Shown here: positions 39,264 to 48,517 of the stretch, piece by piece
Layout: the number at the start of each line of letters is the position of its first letter
Numbering within the stretch: position 1 is the first letter of the stretch
From: Xanthomonas fragariae
GTDB taxonomy: Bacteria > Pseudomonadota > Gammaproteobacteria > Xanthomonadales > Xanthomonadaceae
Reading direction: 5' to 3'
Length of the DNA: 64,000 nt
NCBI RefSeq assembly: GCF_017603965.1
Contig: NZ_CP071955.1
Location: 806,001 to 870,000 of the forward strand
Made by a program: the position numbers and the translations under genes
The notes under the pieces: model-generated
What the model was told of the DNA's origin: nothing
Seen by the model: the letters and a program-made list of their open reading frames with translations, nothing else
Database searches by the model: none

Positions 39264-40968
39264 GCGATGTCTCCTTGACCGCGAGTGCGGGATTGCTGTC
39301 CAGCATGGTGCTGTTGGCAGTGTTGGGCGGCACCAGCGGCCACACGTTGGCGCGTGCATCGATGGCGACATGCAGCAGGCCCGGGCCCGGTTGCGCCAGC
39401 AGTTCGGCCAGCGCCGCATCCACATCGCCGCGCGCGATGATGCGCTTGGCCGGAATACCAAACACCTGCGCTAACGCGGCGAAATCCGGGTTGTCGGACA
39501 AATCGATCTCGCTGTAGCGCTCGGCGAAAAACAGCTCCTGCCACTGCCGCACCATGCCCAGCGAACTGTTGTCCAGCAGCACGATTTTCACCGGTAGCTT
39601 GCAGCGCGCGATGGTGACCAGCTCTTGGACATTCATCATGAAGCTGCCGTCGCCGGAAACCAGCACCACGGTGCGGTCGGGGCAGGCAAACTGCGCGCCC
39701 ATCGCCGCCGGCAGGCCGAATCCCATCGTGCCCAACGCGCCGCTGGTGAGGTGGTTGCGCGGATCGTTGAAGCGGCAATGCTGGGCCACCCACATCTGAT
39801 GCTGACCCACATCGCAGGCGATGATGGTGTCGGCCGGGGCCACTTCGCTCAGGCGCTTGAGCAGCGCCGGTGCATAGATATCGGTACCGGGCGCGTCGTA
39901 ACGCGCACCGAATTTTTCGCGGTTCGCAAAGCAACGCGTGCGCCATGCCTGACAGTTGCCACGTGCCGCGCTCAAGGCTTTCAGACTCACGGACACATCG
40001 CCAGGCACTGCGATGTCGGCAGTGCGCAGCTTGGAAATTTCATACGCATCGGCATCCAGATGGATGACGTGCGCGAACGGTGCGAACTCGCTCAACTTGC
40101 CGGTTGCACGGTCGTCGAAACGCGCGCCTACCACCACCAACAGATCGCATTCCTGGATCGCCATGTTGGCCGCACGCGTGCCGTGCATGCCCAGCATCCC
40201 CAGGTAATCCGGATGCGCATGCGGCAACGCACCCAGGCCGCGCAAGGTCAGTGCGGTCGGGATGCCGGTAGCTTCGACAAAGCGCCGAAACGCCTCCACC
40301 GCACCGGCCAACGCGATTCCGCCACCGCCGTACACTACCGGGCGTTCGGCACCGGCAATGGCTGCCAATGCTTCTGCCAACCTGGCGTCTTCAGGGGCCG
40401 GAGGCGGCAGCACCGCCGCCGGCACGTGATCGGGCAACTGCGAGGCATCGGCGATCTGCACATCCTTGGGCAGGTCGATCAGGACCGGCCCGGGACGTCC
40501 TTCGCGCGCGATGCGAAAGGCCTCGCGCACCATTTCCGGAAGATCCTCCACGCGCCGCACCAGAAAGCTGTGCTTGACGATCGGCATGGTCATGCCAAAC
40601 ACGTCCAGTTCCTGGAACGCATCGGTGCCCAGCAACGATGTGGCGACCTGGCCGGTCAGACACACCATGGGGACCGAATCGAGCATCGCGTCGGCGATGC
40701 CGGTGACCAGATTGGACGCGCCTGGGCCGGAGGTGGCCACGCACACGCCGACCCGACCGCTGGCACGGGCGTAGCCGTTGGCGGCGAGTGCGGCGCCCTG
40801 TTCGTGACGGACCAGGATGTGCTTGAGCCTGGAATCCACCAGGGCGTCGTAGAACGGCATGATGGTGCCGCCCGGATAACCGAACAGCGTTTCCACGCCC
40901 TCGGCTTCCAGGGCCTGCGTCAGCCAGCGCGCGCCATTGCGGGGCGTGCTGTGTGCGGAGGTGTTCAT
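39247..40968 (-). CDS. ilvG: Acetolactate synthase large subunit
   Basis: 573-residue ThDP enzyme forming acetolactate or acetohydroxybutyrate. FGYPGGTIMPFYDAL is followed by the catalytic Glu in LVRHEQGAALAANGYARASG. Then come ATSGPGASNLVTGIADAMLD, the FAD-binding middle domain (YGGGGIALAG, LGMLGMHGTRAANMA), and the ThDP/Mg motif SGDGSFMMNVQELVTIARC to LLDNSSLGMVRQWQ. ATG 40968 (MNTSAHSTPRNGARWL) is the conserved start; the frame is open upstream but not coding. Second gene of the operon, 44 bp after ilvC. Confidence 0.95.
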   Translation of the reverse strand: MNTSAHSTPRNGARWLTQALEAEGVETLFGYPGGTIMPFYDALVDSRLKHILVRHEQGAALAANGYARASGRVGVCVATSGPGASNLVTGIADAMLDSVPMVCLTGQVATSLLGTDAFQELDVFGMTMPIVKHSFLVRRVEDLPEMVREAFRIAREGRPGPVLIDLPKDVQIADASQLPDHVPAAVLPPPAPEDARLAEALAAIAGAERPVVYGGGGIALAGAVEAFRRFVEATGIPTALTLRGLGALPHAHPDYLGMLGMHGTRAANMAIQECDLLVVVGARFDDRATGKLSEFAPFAHVIHLDADAYEISKLRTADIAVPGDVSVSLKALSAARGNCQAWRTRCFANREKFGARYDAPGTDIYAPALLKRLSEVAPADTIIACDVGQHQMWVAQHCRFNDPRNHLTSGALGTMGFGLPAAMGAQFACPDRTVVLVSGDGSFMMNVQELVTIARCKLPVKIVLLDNSSLGMVRQWQELFFAERYSEIDLSDNPDFAALAQVFGIPAKRIIARGDVDAALAELLAQPGPGLLHVAIDARANVWPLVPPNTANSTMLDSNPALAVKETSHALPA

Positions 40969-41012
40969 GCGTTGCGGACCTTCGGTGTTAAGCGGTGGGG
41001 AATGCGGCGGCG

Positions 41013-42014
41013 TTACGCCGCTTGTTGATTCGTAGGTGTGGTGGCGGCTTGCTGTTCGCCGTTGAGCCACACCATCTTGGCGCGCAGCTTCTTGCCTACC
41101 TCCTCGATCGGATGTTCCAGATCGGCCTGCTTGAACTTGGTGTAGTTTGGCAGGCCAGCTTCGTATTCGGCCACCCAGTTCTTGGTGAAGGTGCCGTTCT
41201 GGATGTCGGTCAGCACATCCTTCATGCGTGCCTTGGTGCTGGCGTCGATGACGCGCGGTCCGCTGACATAGTCGCCGTATTGCGCGGTTTCAGAGACAAA
41301 TTCCAACATGCGGGTGATGCCGCCTTCGTAAAACAGGTCCACGATCAACTTCAGTTCGTGCAGCACTTCGTAGTACGCGATTTCAGGCTGGTAGCCGGCT
41401 TCCACTAATACTTCAAAACCGGCCTGCACCAGCGAGGAGGCACCGCCGCAAAGTACGGCCTGCTCGCCGAACAGATCGGTTTCGGTTTCTTCCTTGAAGG
41501 TGGTCTTGATGATGTTGGCGCGCGCGCCGCCCAGGCCGCCGGCATAAGTCAGCGCAAACTGCTCCGCCTTGCCGCTGGTGTCCTGATACACCGCATAGAT
41601 GCACGGTACGCCACGGCCGATTTCATATTCGCGACGCACCAGCGCGCCCGGGCCCTTCGGCGCGACCAGCACCACGTCCAGATCTGCGCGCGGCTTGATC
41701 ATGTCGAAATGCACGTTCAGACCATGTGCGAACAGCAGGCAGGCGCCATGCTTCATATTCGGTGCGATGACCTCTTCGTACAGCTTCTTCTGCACCATGT
41801 CCGGGGTCAGGATCGCAACCAGGTCGGCGCCCTTCACTGCTTCGGCCGGCGCCACGACGGTGAAGCCGTCGGCTTGCGCCTTGGACTCGGTCGGGCCACC
41901 GGGACGCAGCCCGACGGTGACCTCGAAGCCGGAATCGCGCAGATTCAGCGCATGCGCGCGGCCCTGGCTGCCGTAGCCGATGATCGCGATTTTCGGTTGG
42001 ATGTTGTTGCTCAT
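41013..42014 (-). CDS. ilvC: Ketol-acid reductoisomerase
   Basis: 333-residue class I enzyme converting acetolactate to dihydroxyisovalerate with NADPH. The Rossmann motif is [21 protein letters not shown] near the N-terminus, followed by [28 protein letters not shown] and the knotted C-terminal metal site [14 protein letters not shown]. The protein ends in a non-conserved Ala/Thr-rich tail. It is the first large gene of the operon, about 265 bp after the leader peptide and downstream of an attenuator, so it and the four following genes are predicted to be controlled by branched-chain amino acid supply. Confidence 0.96.
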   Translation of the reverse strand: MSNNIQPKIAIIGYGSQGRAHALNLRDSGFEVTVGLRPGGPTESKAQADGFTVVAPAEAVKGADLVAILTPDMVQKKLYEEVIAPNMKHGACLLFAHGLNVHFDMIKPRADLDVVLVAPKGPGALVRREYEIGRGVPCIYAVYQDTSGKAEQFALTYAGGLGGARANIIKTTFKEETETDLFGEQAVLCGGASSLVQAGFEVLVEAGYQPEIAYYEVLHELKLIVDLFYEGGITRMLEFVSETAQYGDYVSGPRVIDASTKARMKDVLTDIQNGTFTKNWVAEYEAGLPNYTKFKQADLEHPIEEVGKKLRAKMVWLNGEQQAATTPTNQQAA

Positions 42015-42212
42015 GAATAAGTCCTTAGCGAGTTGGCAGTGAGAAATATAAGGTCAGCCGGCAACGTCAGAGTCTGGCCGGCTGAGCAAAGAGGGGACGG
42101 ATGATGGCACTGTCCGTGGCGACGCATGCACCAGCGCCGTTGCGGACGCGGGTGGAAGACGTTGCGGCGATTTCAGTGATGTCGTTCATGTCATTCGAAA
42201 CTTTTGGTGGTC

Positions 42213-42251
42213 CCTGAAACGCGAAACCCCGCGCCGTTGCCGGTGCGGGGT
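42213..42251 (-). terminator. Attenuator hairpin of the ilv operon
   Basis: On the minus strand GACCCCGCACC-GGCAAC-GGCGCGGGGTTTCGCGTTTC forms a 10-bp stem (one wobble pair) with a short T-rich tail. It sits 27 bases after the stop of the ilvL-like peptide and about 200 bases before ilvC, the classical place for a transcription attenuator. A second small open frame (42067-42189) lies between hairpin and ilvC; I do not consider it coding. Confidence 0.75.
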
Positions 42252-42278
42252 CTGATCGAAGCCTTGTGTGTCTGTTGC

Positions 42279-42401
42279 CTACACGAAGTCTCGTCCCGCA
42301 CCGGTTGGCCAGGTAATAAGTACGAGTACGACAAGCGAGACGACCGACGCGCCGAAGGGCGCGGACATCAGAGCGTTCGAGGTGGTGCGGCGATCCTGCA
42401 T
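42279..42401 (-). CDS. ilvL: ilv operon leader peptide
   Basis: 40 codons: MQDRRTTSNALMSAPFGAS, then VVSLVVLVLITWPTGAGRD. Nine of eleven residues from 20 to 30 are Val, Leu or Ile, the regulatory amino acids. The peptide is followed by a terminator hairpin and the ilv genes. Ribosome stalling at the Val/Leu/Ile run when charged tRNAs are scarce would favour an antiterminator. No ribosome-binding site precedes the ATG and the likely -10 box ends only 8 bases upstream. The message is therefore possibly leaderless, or translation starts at Met12 (42368). It is too short for usual gene callers. Confidence 0.8.
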   Translation of the reverse strand: MQDRRTTSNALMSAPFGASVVSLVVLVLITWPTGAGRDFV

Positions 42402-42408
42402 ATGCCTG

Positions 42409-42438
42409 AGATAACCATTGCTGTAGGTATGGTGTCAA
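42409..42438 (-). promoter_or_regulatory. ilv operon promoter
   Basis: Minus-strand TTGACA (42433-42438) and TTATCT (42409-42414) are separated by 18 bp, a near-consensus sigma70 promoter directly upstream of the ilvL leader. Confidence 0.65.
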
Positions 42439-42690
42439 CCCTTGCGGCTGAAATAGCCGTATCTATGCGTGACGCGCCGTGCAAAGCCTAGCGGCAGCAG
42501 CATGGTTACTTATAAAACCGGATCGACGCTGCGCAGGAATTGCCAATCCCGATCCCTAATTGCGCGGTATTCAGGGCCAACGCGGCGTGCGCATCGAACC
42601 GCCCAGCATGACCCGCAGGTCTGGTTGGCGATGCATTTGTCGTGGCATGGGAACCTCCTGTCAAGCGTTGCGCACCTGTGGTGCATCCTC

Positions 42691-42738
42691 GATTCCGAGC
42701 ACCGGCCGGGCCAGTTTCGCCACTGCGCAGTAGTTTTA
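42691..42738 (-). repeat. Internal MITE relic
   Basis: GATTCCGAGCACCGGCC followed by a diverged ...GCGCAGTAGTTTTAAT matches the interior to right part of the minus-oriented MITE copies. Both terminal repeats are lost or mutated. Confidence 0.5.
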
Positions 42739-42790
42739 ATTTAGAAAGAAGTCTAACTACCGTTGCTACGATGTGTGAGAGCTGCCGCCT

Positions 42791-42940
42791 AACTGTCAGA
42801 GCATCGCCGAGTTGCAGCTGCTCAACATTCGGGTGGTCTTTGCCGACGTCCGGTATGGTGGTTACCAGACGATTGCGCCCGAGTTGGCCAGCGTGCGGCC
42901 CTCGCAAAGCCGCAAGGACGGGCAGGTGGCCGGTAACTGA
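42791..42940 (+). pseudogene. Short protein-like remnant of unknown family
   Basis: A 49-codon open stretch reads SIAELQLLNIRVVFADVRYG then GYQTIAPELASVRPSQSRKD and a stop. It has no start codon or ribosome-binding site and looks like the C-terminal end of a lost gene. I do not recognise it. The rest of 42439-43008 shows nothing else except the MITE relic. Confidence 0.25.
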
Positions 42941-43008
42941 GCAAGCCGGCGCGGATGAGCGCGCTGCTCAATTCCAGTCCTAATGGCTTCGATTGATTAG
43001 GAATTCTC

Positions 43009-44847
43009 ATGAGTTCGATGCAACAGCCTGACCCGCCGTCGCAAACACATGCGGCCGTACTTCCCGATGCGCCGGTCGCCTTGCTGCGGCTGTCGGCCGA
43101 GGCCTGCTTAGTGGGTTGCAACCGCGCCGGCCTGGAGGTGCTCGGCAAGACCGCCAGCGAGCTGCAAGGTGCACCGGCAGCGCTGCTGTGGGGGCTGAGC
43201 GCTGCCGATCTGGTCGGCGAAGACGGCGTCTGGGCCGCCCCGGGCGACGACCCGGCACGGCGCGTGCGCTATGTGTGCGACCGCGAGCACGGCGGCTGGA
43301 TACTGTCGCTGCCGCACGTGGAAACCGCGATCATATTGCGCGAAGCCACCCGCTTGGCCGAAGACAGCCGGCCGGTGCCAATCTCGCCTCTGTTGCAGCC
43401 CTTGGTTGCGCGGCTGCACGCCGAGCACGAAGACCGCACGGTGCTCGAACGTACCGCGCAGGCACTGGCCGGCTGCGAACTGGAGCTGCTGCTGCCGCTC
43501 GGTTTGGCAGAGACCGAGATGGGCCGCCGGCTGCAGGCGGGCTTCGGCAATCTGGCCGAAGCGATCCGGCAAGCGGTTGCGCTGTCGGTGCAGATCGCCG
43601 CCGAGGTGCCGCCGTTGGTGGCCGAGAACGACGAGCTGGTGCGTCAGTCGCAGGCGCAGACTGAGGCACTCGATGGCGCGCGCGCTGCGGCGGAGCGTCT
43701 GTCGTCGAGCCTGCAGGACGTCAATGCCGAGCTGGCGCAGGTGATCGCGCTGGCCACCAGTGCCGATGAAAGCGCGCGCCAAGGTGTGGCCGCGGCACAC
43801 GCGCTGGGTCAGGCAATGCACGAAGTGGAGCGCCGCGCGGCACGTGCCGGCGAGGTCATCGAAGTCATCGACTCGGTGGCATTTCAGACCAATATCCTGT
43901 CGATCAACGCCAGTATCGAAGCTGCGCATGCCGGCGATGCCGGGCGCGGCTTTGCGGTGGTCGCCACCGAAATCCGCCGTTTGGCCGAACGTGCCGCAGC
44001 TGCGGCGCGCGACGTACGCGCGATCCTGGCCGAAACCAGCGACGCGGTGGGCGAGGGCGCCGCATCCGCTCGCGGCACCGAAGCGGTGCTCGATGGCATC
44101 ACCCGCGTGCTCGGGCAGGCCAGTCGCGCGATGACCACTGTGGCCGGGCGCATCCAGGCGCAAGACGGTGAGATTCGTGGCATCGAGCGTGCCGTGGACG
44201 GTGTAGTCGCGTTGGGGCGCAGCAATCTGCAACACGCCGCGCATGTGGCCGAACGCAGCGAAGCGCTGGAGCGCGGTACCGAAACCCTGCGCGATTGCGT
44301 GGGCTTGTTTCGTTTGCCCGCCGACCCGCTGCAGGTGCCCAGGCACGCGCGCGTCAAGGAACTCGCCGTGGCGACCGCGAGCAAGATCGGCACCGCATTG
44401 ACGCAGGCAATTGCACGCGGCCAGATCGCCGAAGCACACCTGTTTGCGCGCACCTATACACCGATTGGCGGCGTGGAGCCGCCTAAATTCAGCACCGACT
44501 TCGATGCGGTCTGCGACGACGTATTGCCGGCGTTGCAGGAGCCGCTGCTGGATGCGCATCCGTGGATCGTTTTCGCGATCTGCGCCAATCCCGATGGCTA
44601 CGTTCCCACCCACAATCTGCGCTTCACTCAGCCGCTGACCGGCGATCCCAAGCGCGATCTGGTCGGCAACCGTACCAAGCGCAAGTTCACCGACCGTGTC
44701 GGCCGTAGTGTGGGTGCGCATACCGACCCATATCGCCTGCAGGTCTACCGTCGCGACACCGGCCAGATCATGTTCGACCTGTCCGCACCAATCTTCGTCG
44801 GGCGCAAACACTGGGGCGGTCTGCGGGTAGGGTATACGCTGGAATGA
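43009..44847 (+). CDS. Soluble methyl-accepting chemotaxis receptor
   Basis: 612 residues with no transmembrane segment, so cytoplasmic. An N-terminal PAS-like region ([32 protein letters not shown]) precedes a coiled region. The MCP signalling hairpin follows: [20 protein letters not shown], then [20 protein letters not shown], which contacts CheA/CheW. A C-terminal domain of about 120 residues ([67 protein letters not shown]) resembles a cache-type sensor placed after the signalling domain. The gene stands alone; no che genes are nearby. Confidence 0.88.
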   Translation: MSSMQQPDPPSQTHAAVLPDAPVALLRLSAEACLVGCNRAGLEVLGKTASELQGAPAALLWGLSAADLVGEDGVWAAPGDDPARRVRYVCDREHGGWILSLPHVETAIILREATRLAEDSRPVPISPLLQPLVARLHAEHEDRTVLERTAQALAGCELELLLPLGLAETEMGRRLQAGFGNLAEAIRQAVALSVQIAAEVPPLVAENDELVRQSQAQTEALDGARAAAERLSSSLQDVNAELAQVIALATSADESARQGVAAAHALGQAMHEVERRAARAGEVIEVIDSVAFQTNILSINASIEAAHAGDAGRGFAVVATEIRRLAERAAAAARDVRAILAETSDAVGEGAASARGTEAVLDGITRVLGQASRAMTTVAGRIQAQDGEIRGIERAVDGVVALGRSNLQHAAHVAERSEALERGTETLRDCVGLFRLPADPLQVPRHARVKELAVATASKIGTALTQAIARGQIAEAHLFARTYTPIGGVEPPKFSTDFDAVCDDVLPALQEPLLDAHPWIVFAICANPDGYVPTHNLRFTQPLTGDPKRDLVGNRTKRKFTDRVGRSVGAHTDPYRLQVYRRDTGQIMFDLSAPIFVGRKHWGGLRVGYTLE

Positions 44848-44871
44848 CACTGTGCAGCAGAACTTGAGTAA

Positions 44872-45013
44872 GAGCGGCTAACAAAACGACTGCGCTCACC
44901 GTCAGGCGGGCGCGGCCGGTGCTCGGAAGTGGCATGTACCACGCGTACACTCCGGTTGCTCCGCGCCGTGAGCACCCACCTGACGACTGCTCGCTACGTT
45001 TTGTTAGCCGCTC
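44872..45013 (+). mobile_element. MITE copy 4 (142 bp, TAA target duplication)
   Basis: Both 17-bp ends are perfect, flanked by TAA at 44869-44871 and 45014-45016. It lies 25 bases after the chemotaxis receptor stop. Confidence 0.85.
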
Positions 45014-45016
45014 TAA

Positions 45017-45535
45017 AGCGCCAATCTCGAACGTGCTGCATATACTGCTAAACAGCTACTGCACATCGGCTACAAGCGGATAGTGATAGTGCAAAGAGGT
45101 CTGGAGATGGCTCGCAGTGGCACCGTCCTTATAATAATCGAAGCAAGTATTGCGAGTCGTCGTTGGCATCGTACGCCAGCGTTTGGGCCACCCGTTCAGT
45201 CGCCTGCATAACTGCCACGGAAAATTCGAATAGTCGCCACGCGAAAGTGGCCAGCACATTAATGCGCATTACCCCATGCAATCCGAGTCCTTTAGGGTTA
45301 CAGCACTGCTTCGATAAAGAAAATCTTGCGCGTGGTGACGGCCATATGAACCCTGCATTTAGGGAGCAGAAGTTTTGGGCTTTTTTTATTGAGTAGATTA
45401 ATGATATATTAATTTATTGAAAATTTTGTATATTTCGGTATTGCGCTGACGCTGAAGGGGTTGATGCGGCCATAACCGCCGCTCATTATTTTTTCGATAA
45501 GAATCTCTGATTATGCATATGCTGCTTCGCAGCAC
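45017..45535. other. AT-rich, gene-poor stretch before the type III operon
   Basis: Composition drops sharply in G+C from about 45320 on (runs such as TTAATGATATATTAATTTATTG), unlike the rest of the window. No supportable gene. The composition suggests acquired DNA bordering the effector operon. Confidence 0.5.
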
Positions 45536-45560
45536 TTCGTGCATCGCTCTTTTTCTTCGC
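45536..45560 (+). promoter_or_regulatory. PIP box (HrpX-type promoter element)
   Basis: TTCGT-N15-TTCGC with exactly 15 bases between the half-sites. This fits the relaxed plant-inducible-promoter consensus TTCGB-N15-TTCGB bound by HrpX in Xanthomonas. It lies 77 bases upstream of the chaperone gene. I did not find a clear -10 box at the expected distance. Confidence 0.6.
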
Positions 45561-45637
45561 GATAAACTTTTGAGGTATTACATGAGAGGTAGAGGATTTG
45601 CCTGCCGCAGCTAGACGATTGTATTTATATACCGGAG

Positions 45638-46102
45638 ATGTTTCAGGTGACTACGACTCGTATTCGAATTAACCAACACGCGCCTACCAATTTCTTCATC
45701 AATCTTGGCGTCAGCCTAGGTTTGCCAGATGACCTTGTGCAACGGATCGCTGCTGGCGAGGCGGTGCTTGGGCCGGCAGGGATGCTCTGCCGTGTACATA
45801 TGCAGCCGCACGAGCACGCAGATACATTGGCCGCGTTTGCTGAGGTGATTCTGCCGATAGCGGCACGCGAACTAGACGGAGACGATGTGGTGAGGCTACT
45901 CGCGCTGCAAGAGCACTTGCTGACAGAATACGGTTGGCGGCTCACGCTATCGGATCTGGGCCTGCTGTGTGTCTGTCCGTTGATCGCTGCGCACACCGCC
46001 GAAGATGTGGCGGCGGTTCTGGACCGTGGCCAGACGATCGCGCGGGTAGCGCTGGAAGTGTTGGTTGCACAGACCGAAGAATCCGCGGCGGTGGTGTCAT
46101 GA
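45638..46102 (+). CDS. Type III secretion chaperone-like protein
   Basis: 154 residues, small and acidic: FFINLGVSLGLPDDLVQRIA, GMLCRVHMQPHEHADTLAAF, GWRLTLSDLGLLCVCPL, LEVLVAQTEESA. The size, the acidic character and the tight coupling to a large effector-like gene fit class I type III chaperones. These bind the effector N-terminus and keep it secretion-competent. The ATG at 45638 has its GGAG too close; GTG 45647 has GGAG 10 bases upstream and may be the true start. Stop and effector start overlap (ATGA), so the two are translated together under the PIP box promoter. Confidence 0.65.
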   Translation: MFQVTTTRIRINQHAPTNFFINLGVSLGLPDDLVQRIAAGEAVLGPAGMLCRVHMQPHEHADTLAAFAEVILPIAARELDGDDVVRLLALQEHLLTEYGWRLTLSDLGLLCVCPLIAAHTAEDVAAVLDRGQTIARVALEVLVAQTEESAAVVS

Positions 46103-48228
46103 AGTCTCCCGCACAGATAGGAAGCTCTTCGAGGACCCCGCAGCAGTGCGTCCCCCAGGGTTATAGCGAGCAAACGAACCAAGGCGAGATTGTGACAGAA
46201 ACCTCAACATCAACGCAATCCGAGTTGTTAAAGGGGCTGAGGCCTCCTTCGCGCCGCATGTCGTTCAAAAACTCTGATGCCTCCAAGTTTCCGTCAGAGA
46301 GCACACTAAGCTTTAACGAATCCGCGCGCTCCTCTGATGCGTCCAGGTTCTCGTTCCAATACGTACCAAGCCGTTTCGAATCCTTGCCTGCCGCTGATGC
46401 GTCCGAGCTCTTGTTCGAGAGCGGATCAAGAAATTTCGGATCGTTTTGTGTCTCCGAAGTGTCCGAGTCGTCGTTCAGAAGTGCGTATGCGGACTTTACG
46501 GCGCCCGACTCGCAGATGCCGGTTGAGCCCAGTATGTCAGAGTCCCAGGTGTCAGAGCCCCTAGCCAATAGCAGCGCGCACGCCCTGGAAACTTTGAAGA
46601 GCCAGCTACGTTCGCACCTGAGTGGTATTCGTTTTGAAGAGGAATCGACTACCCAGAGAGATCTGGAGAACCAGTATCTGCAGTGGGCGGACGCACGCTT
46701 GCAGGAGCGCGTGACGGCATTCGGACCGGACGCCGGATATCAGATCGGCTGCGATATGGCAGCGATAGGAGCCAAGGCCACGTTGCCGATCGCTTACGAG
46801 TGCTTTAGGAAGCTCATGATCGGAATCATGCGTCAACCATTGGGCGTGTTCACGGGCACCATCTATGATCAGCGCAGACCTCCTGGATCAGAACCTATGA
46901 GTATGGCAGCCATAGCGGCCCTTGGATCCTCGGCAGGGTCTTACGTTTGCGATACGTTTCTGGTGCCGGCGATGGATCGGCGCGCGCGCGTGGCGAACTT
47001 GCCAAAATTCAAAGCGATCGATCCAAAGGTACTGGTGCCCGATCCTCCGCGGGTCGCTTTGGAGATATGCCGCGACGGCAAGAAGCGCTTCAGTGTCCGA
47101 GGCGAGCGCGACGTCCCGATGGCGCAGGAGAAGGCGGCGGTCTACGAGTACCGCAAGGGAATCAGCGAATGGCAAGCGGTGCTGGAAGAAAGGTCCGTCC
47201 GCACCTTGCTGTTCAAGCCGGGGGTAAACGCGGTGGTTAACGGTGCGCGCCGGATTCCCACCGGTCCAGCACATACGCCCATTGGTCAGACGGCGATGGC
47301 CGCGCTCGCCATCGGGAGTTGGGGGATTGCGCATCAGGCCATTCTTGAGACCGGTAAAACTCTAGCCTGCACTGGTCAGGCGAGTGTTCCAGATTTGGTC
47401 GGTGGGCACCAACGCCTCAATACCTTCTTGTTATCCTTGCCGGATACGACGCGCCCACCTGCGCAATGGTCCGATGCAATCCATTTTCCGCGCTATTTGC
47501 TGGAGACCGGCAAGGAGGGAATGGCGTTGGCCAAGCATGCCTGGAACACCGCCGGCGCGATCAAGGACGCGGTGAACGATGTGCTGTTCCGTCATGTGTC
47601 AGCCAATATACTGGCCACGTTCGCCTCTACCAGCGTAGGCAGGTTTATCGCCTCGCCTTGGCGTGGCGGCAGTTATACAACTCCGCCAAATGAAGCCCTC
47701 AATGCGCCGGCGGTACTCTTCGGACAGGGTGCGGCCACCGCCACCAATGACATGGTCTGGAATGCTGCCAAGTCCAAGAACGGTTCCTACACGGCACACG
47801 CGACACGCTTGGACCAAGCGCGCGCAGTCGAGGTTGCCAGGCACGACCTGACAATTGCAGAAACGTCGCGGGCGCTAGTCGATTCGATCAGGTCTGTGTA
47901 TGCAGCGCTGGACACCGGACGCGCGATGGAAGAGGGAAGCCCTTCACATCAACGTTTTCAACCGTTCTATTTGCAGGAACTATTCCGCGTGCTTGAGCAG
48001 CTGAATCTGGAGATCGATATGCAAGATGTGTCGCTAGAGAAAGTTAACGCTGCCTACAATGAGTGGCGTAAAGCAAAGGATTTTTTCAAAAGCTTCACCC
48101 CACCAGAGAATAGCTCGGAGAGTATCGCCGATGCGGCCGCTGTGACCAAGCTTGTCGACCAGTTGGGCACTCTCCAGCAGGCCATAAGCCAACGTCAGCG
48201 GCTAAAGCAATGGGAGCAGGGCTGCTAG
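46099..48228 (+). CDS. Candidate type III effector, possibly XopF-like
   Basis: 709 residues. The first 130 residues are Ser-rich and disordered-looking, as in type III secretion signals, and hold a 20-residue tandem repeat (residues 59-133). The rest is mostly helical with weakly hydrophobic segments (GCDMAAIGAKATLPIAYECF, MSMAAIAALGSSAGSYVCD, TAMAALAIGSWGIAHQAIL). The C-terminus is a likely coiled coil (LDQLGTLQQAIS-type, QRQRLKQWEQG). No enzyme motif is visible. The PIP box, the overlapping chaperone gene and the lower G+C support an effector. The layout recalls the XopF family, but I cannot confirm the family from memory. ATG 46099 overlaps the chaperone stop; longer upstream readings run through the chaperone gene. 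Confidence 0.65.
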   Translation: MKSPAQIGSSSRTPQQCVPQGYSEQTNQGEIVTETSTSTQSELLKGLRPPSRRMSFKNSDASKFPSESTLSFNESARSSDASRFSFQYVPSRFESLPAADASELLFESGSRNFGSFCVSEVSESSFRSAYADFTAPDSQMPVEPSMSESQVSEPLANSSAHALETLKSQLRSHLSGIRFEEESTTQRDLENQYLQWADARLQERVTAFGPDAGYQIGCDMAAIGAKATLPIAYECFRKLMIGIMRQPLGVFTGTIYDQRRPPGSEPMSMAAIAALGSSAGSYVCDTFLVPAMDRRARVANLPKFKAIDPKVLVPDPPRVALEICRDGKKRFSVRGERDVPMAQEKAAVYEYRKGISEWQAVLEERSVRTLLFKPGVNAVVNGARRIPTGPAHTPIGQTAMAALAIGSWGIAHQAILETGKTLACTGQASVPDLVGGHQRLNTFLLSLPDTTRPPAQWSDAIHFPRYLLETGKEGMALAKHAWNTAGAIKDAVNDVLFRHVSANILATFASTSVGRFIASPWRGGSYTTPPNEALNAPAVLFGQGAATATNDMVWNAAKSKNGSYTAHATRLDQARAVEVARHDLTIAETSRALVDSIRSVYAALDTGRAMEEGSPSHQRFQPFYLQELFRVLEQLNLEIDMQDVSLEKVNAAYNEWRKAKDFFKSFTPPENSSESIADAAAVTKLVDQLGTLQQAISQRQRLKQWEQGC
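46273..46497 (+). repeat. 60-bp tandem repeat encoding a 20-residue unit in the effector N-terminus
   Basis: Units start at 46273, 46333, 46393 and 46453, each exactly 60 bases apart, the last one partial. The encoded unit opens with S/A-D-A-S (S-E-V-S in unit 4), has an aromatic or Leu at positions 6 or 8 and another Phe near 14-15. The DNA units share tctgatgcgtcc-type openings. The units have diverged, so duplication is not recent. Confidence 0.7.
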
Positions 48229-48517
48229 CTGAGAGCGCATGTCTTTTTAGCTTGATATTCCGATGTGGCCCGACTGGTATGGAGTTGCCCATGTCAGTTT
48301 CAGGAGCCAGGTTCGATCTTGATACGGCATGGTGCTGTGCGTGCGACTGCGCGATTATGCCGCGCTTTTGCTTAAGTATGCCCATGGCCATTTGTGAGCC
48401 GATCGCTCTGCGCCATCAGTCGCCATCCCCCCGGCATTGCTGACCTGCAGCATGCTCGGAACTGAAAGAAGGTACCGCTACCAGGAGAGTCCGCGTAGGC
48501 GAGTGATGGGCGTAATA
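48229..48517. other. Region downstream of the effector without a supportable gene
   Basis: About 290 bases with open frames on both strands but no ribosome-binding site, family match or codon pattern that I can support. Confidence 0.3.

Noticed and set aside
39625..41028. 467-codon open frame opposite ilvG
   Set aside because: Antisense shadow of the acetolactate synthase gene with no recognisable domain.
42067..42189. 40-codon frame between the attenuator and ilvC (MNDITEIAATSS...)
   Set aside because: No ribosome-binding site, no Val/Leu/Ile enrichment like the true leader, and downstream of the terminator. It may be chance, although conservation could revive it.
43108..44850. 580-codon open frame opposite the chemoreceptor
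   Set aside because: Antisense shadow; the plus-strand frame has the full MCP signature.
45056..45259. 67-codon minus-strand frame next to MITE copy 4
   Set aside because: No ribosome-binding site or family; it lies in a low-complexity, gene-poor stretch.
45526..45560. A second TTCGC at 45526 as the PIP box left half
   Set aside because: Spacing to the TTCGC at 45556 is 25 bases, not 15. The TTCGT at 45536 gives exact N15 spacing.
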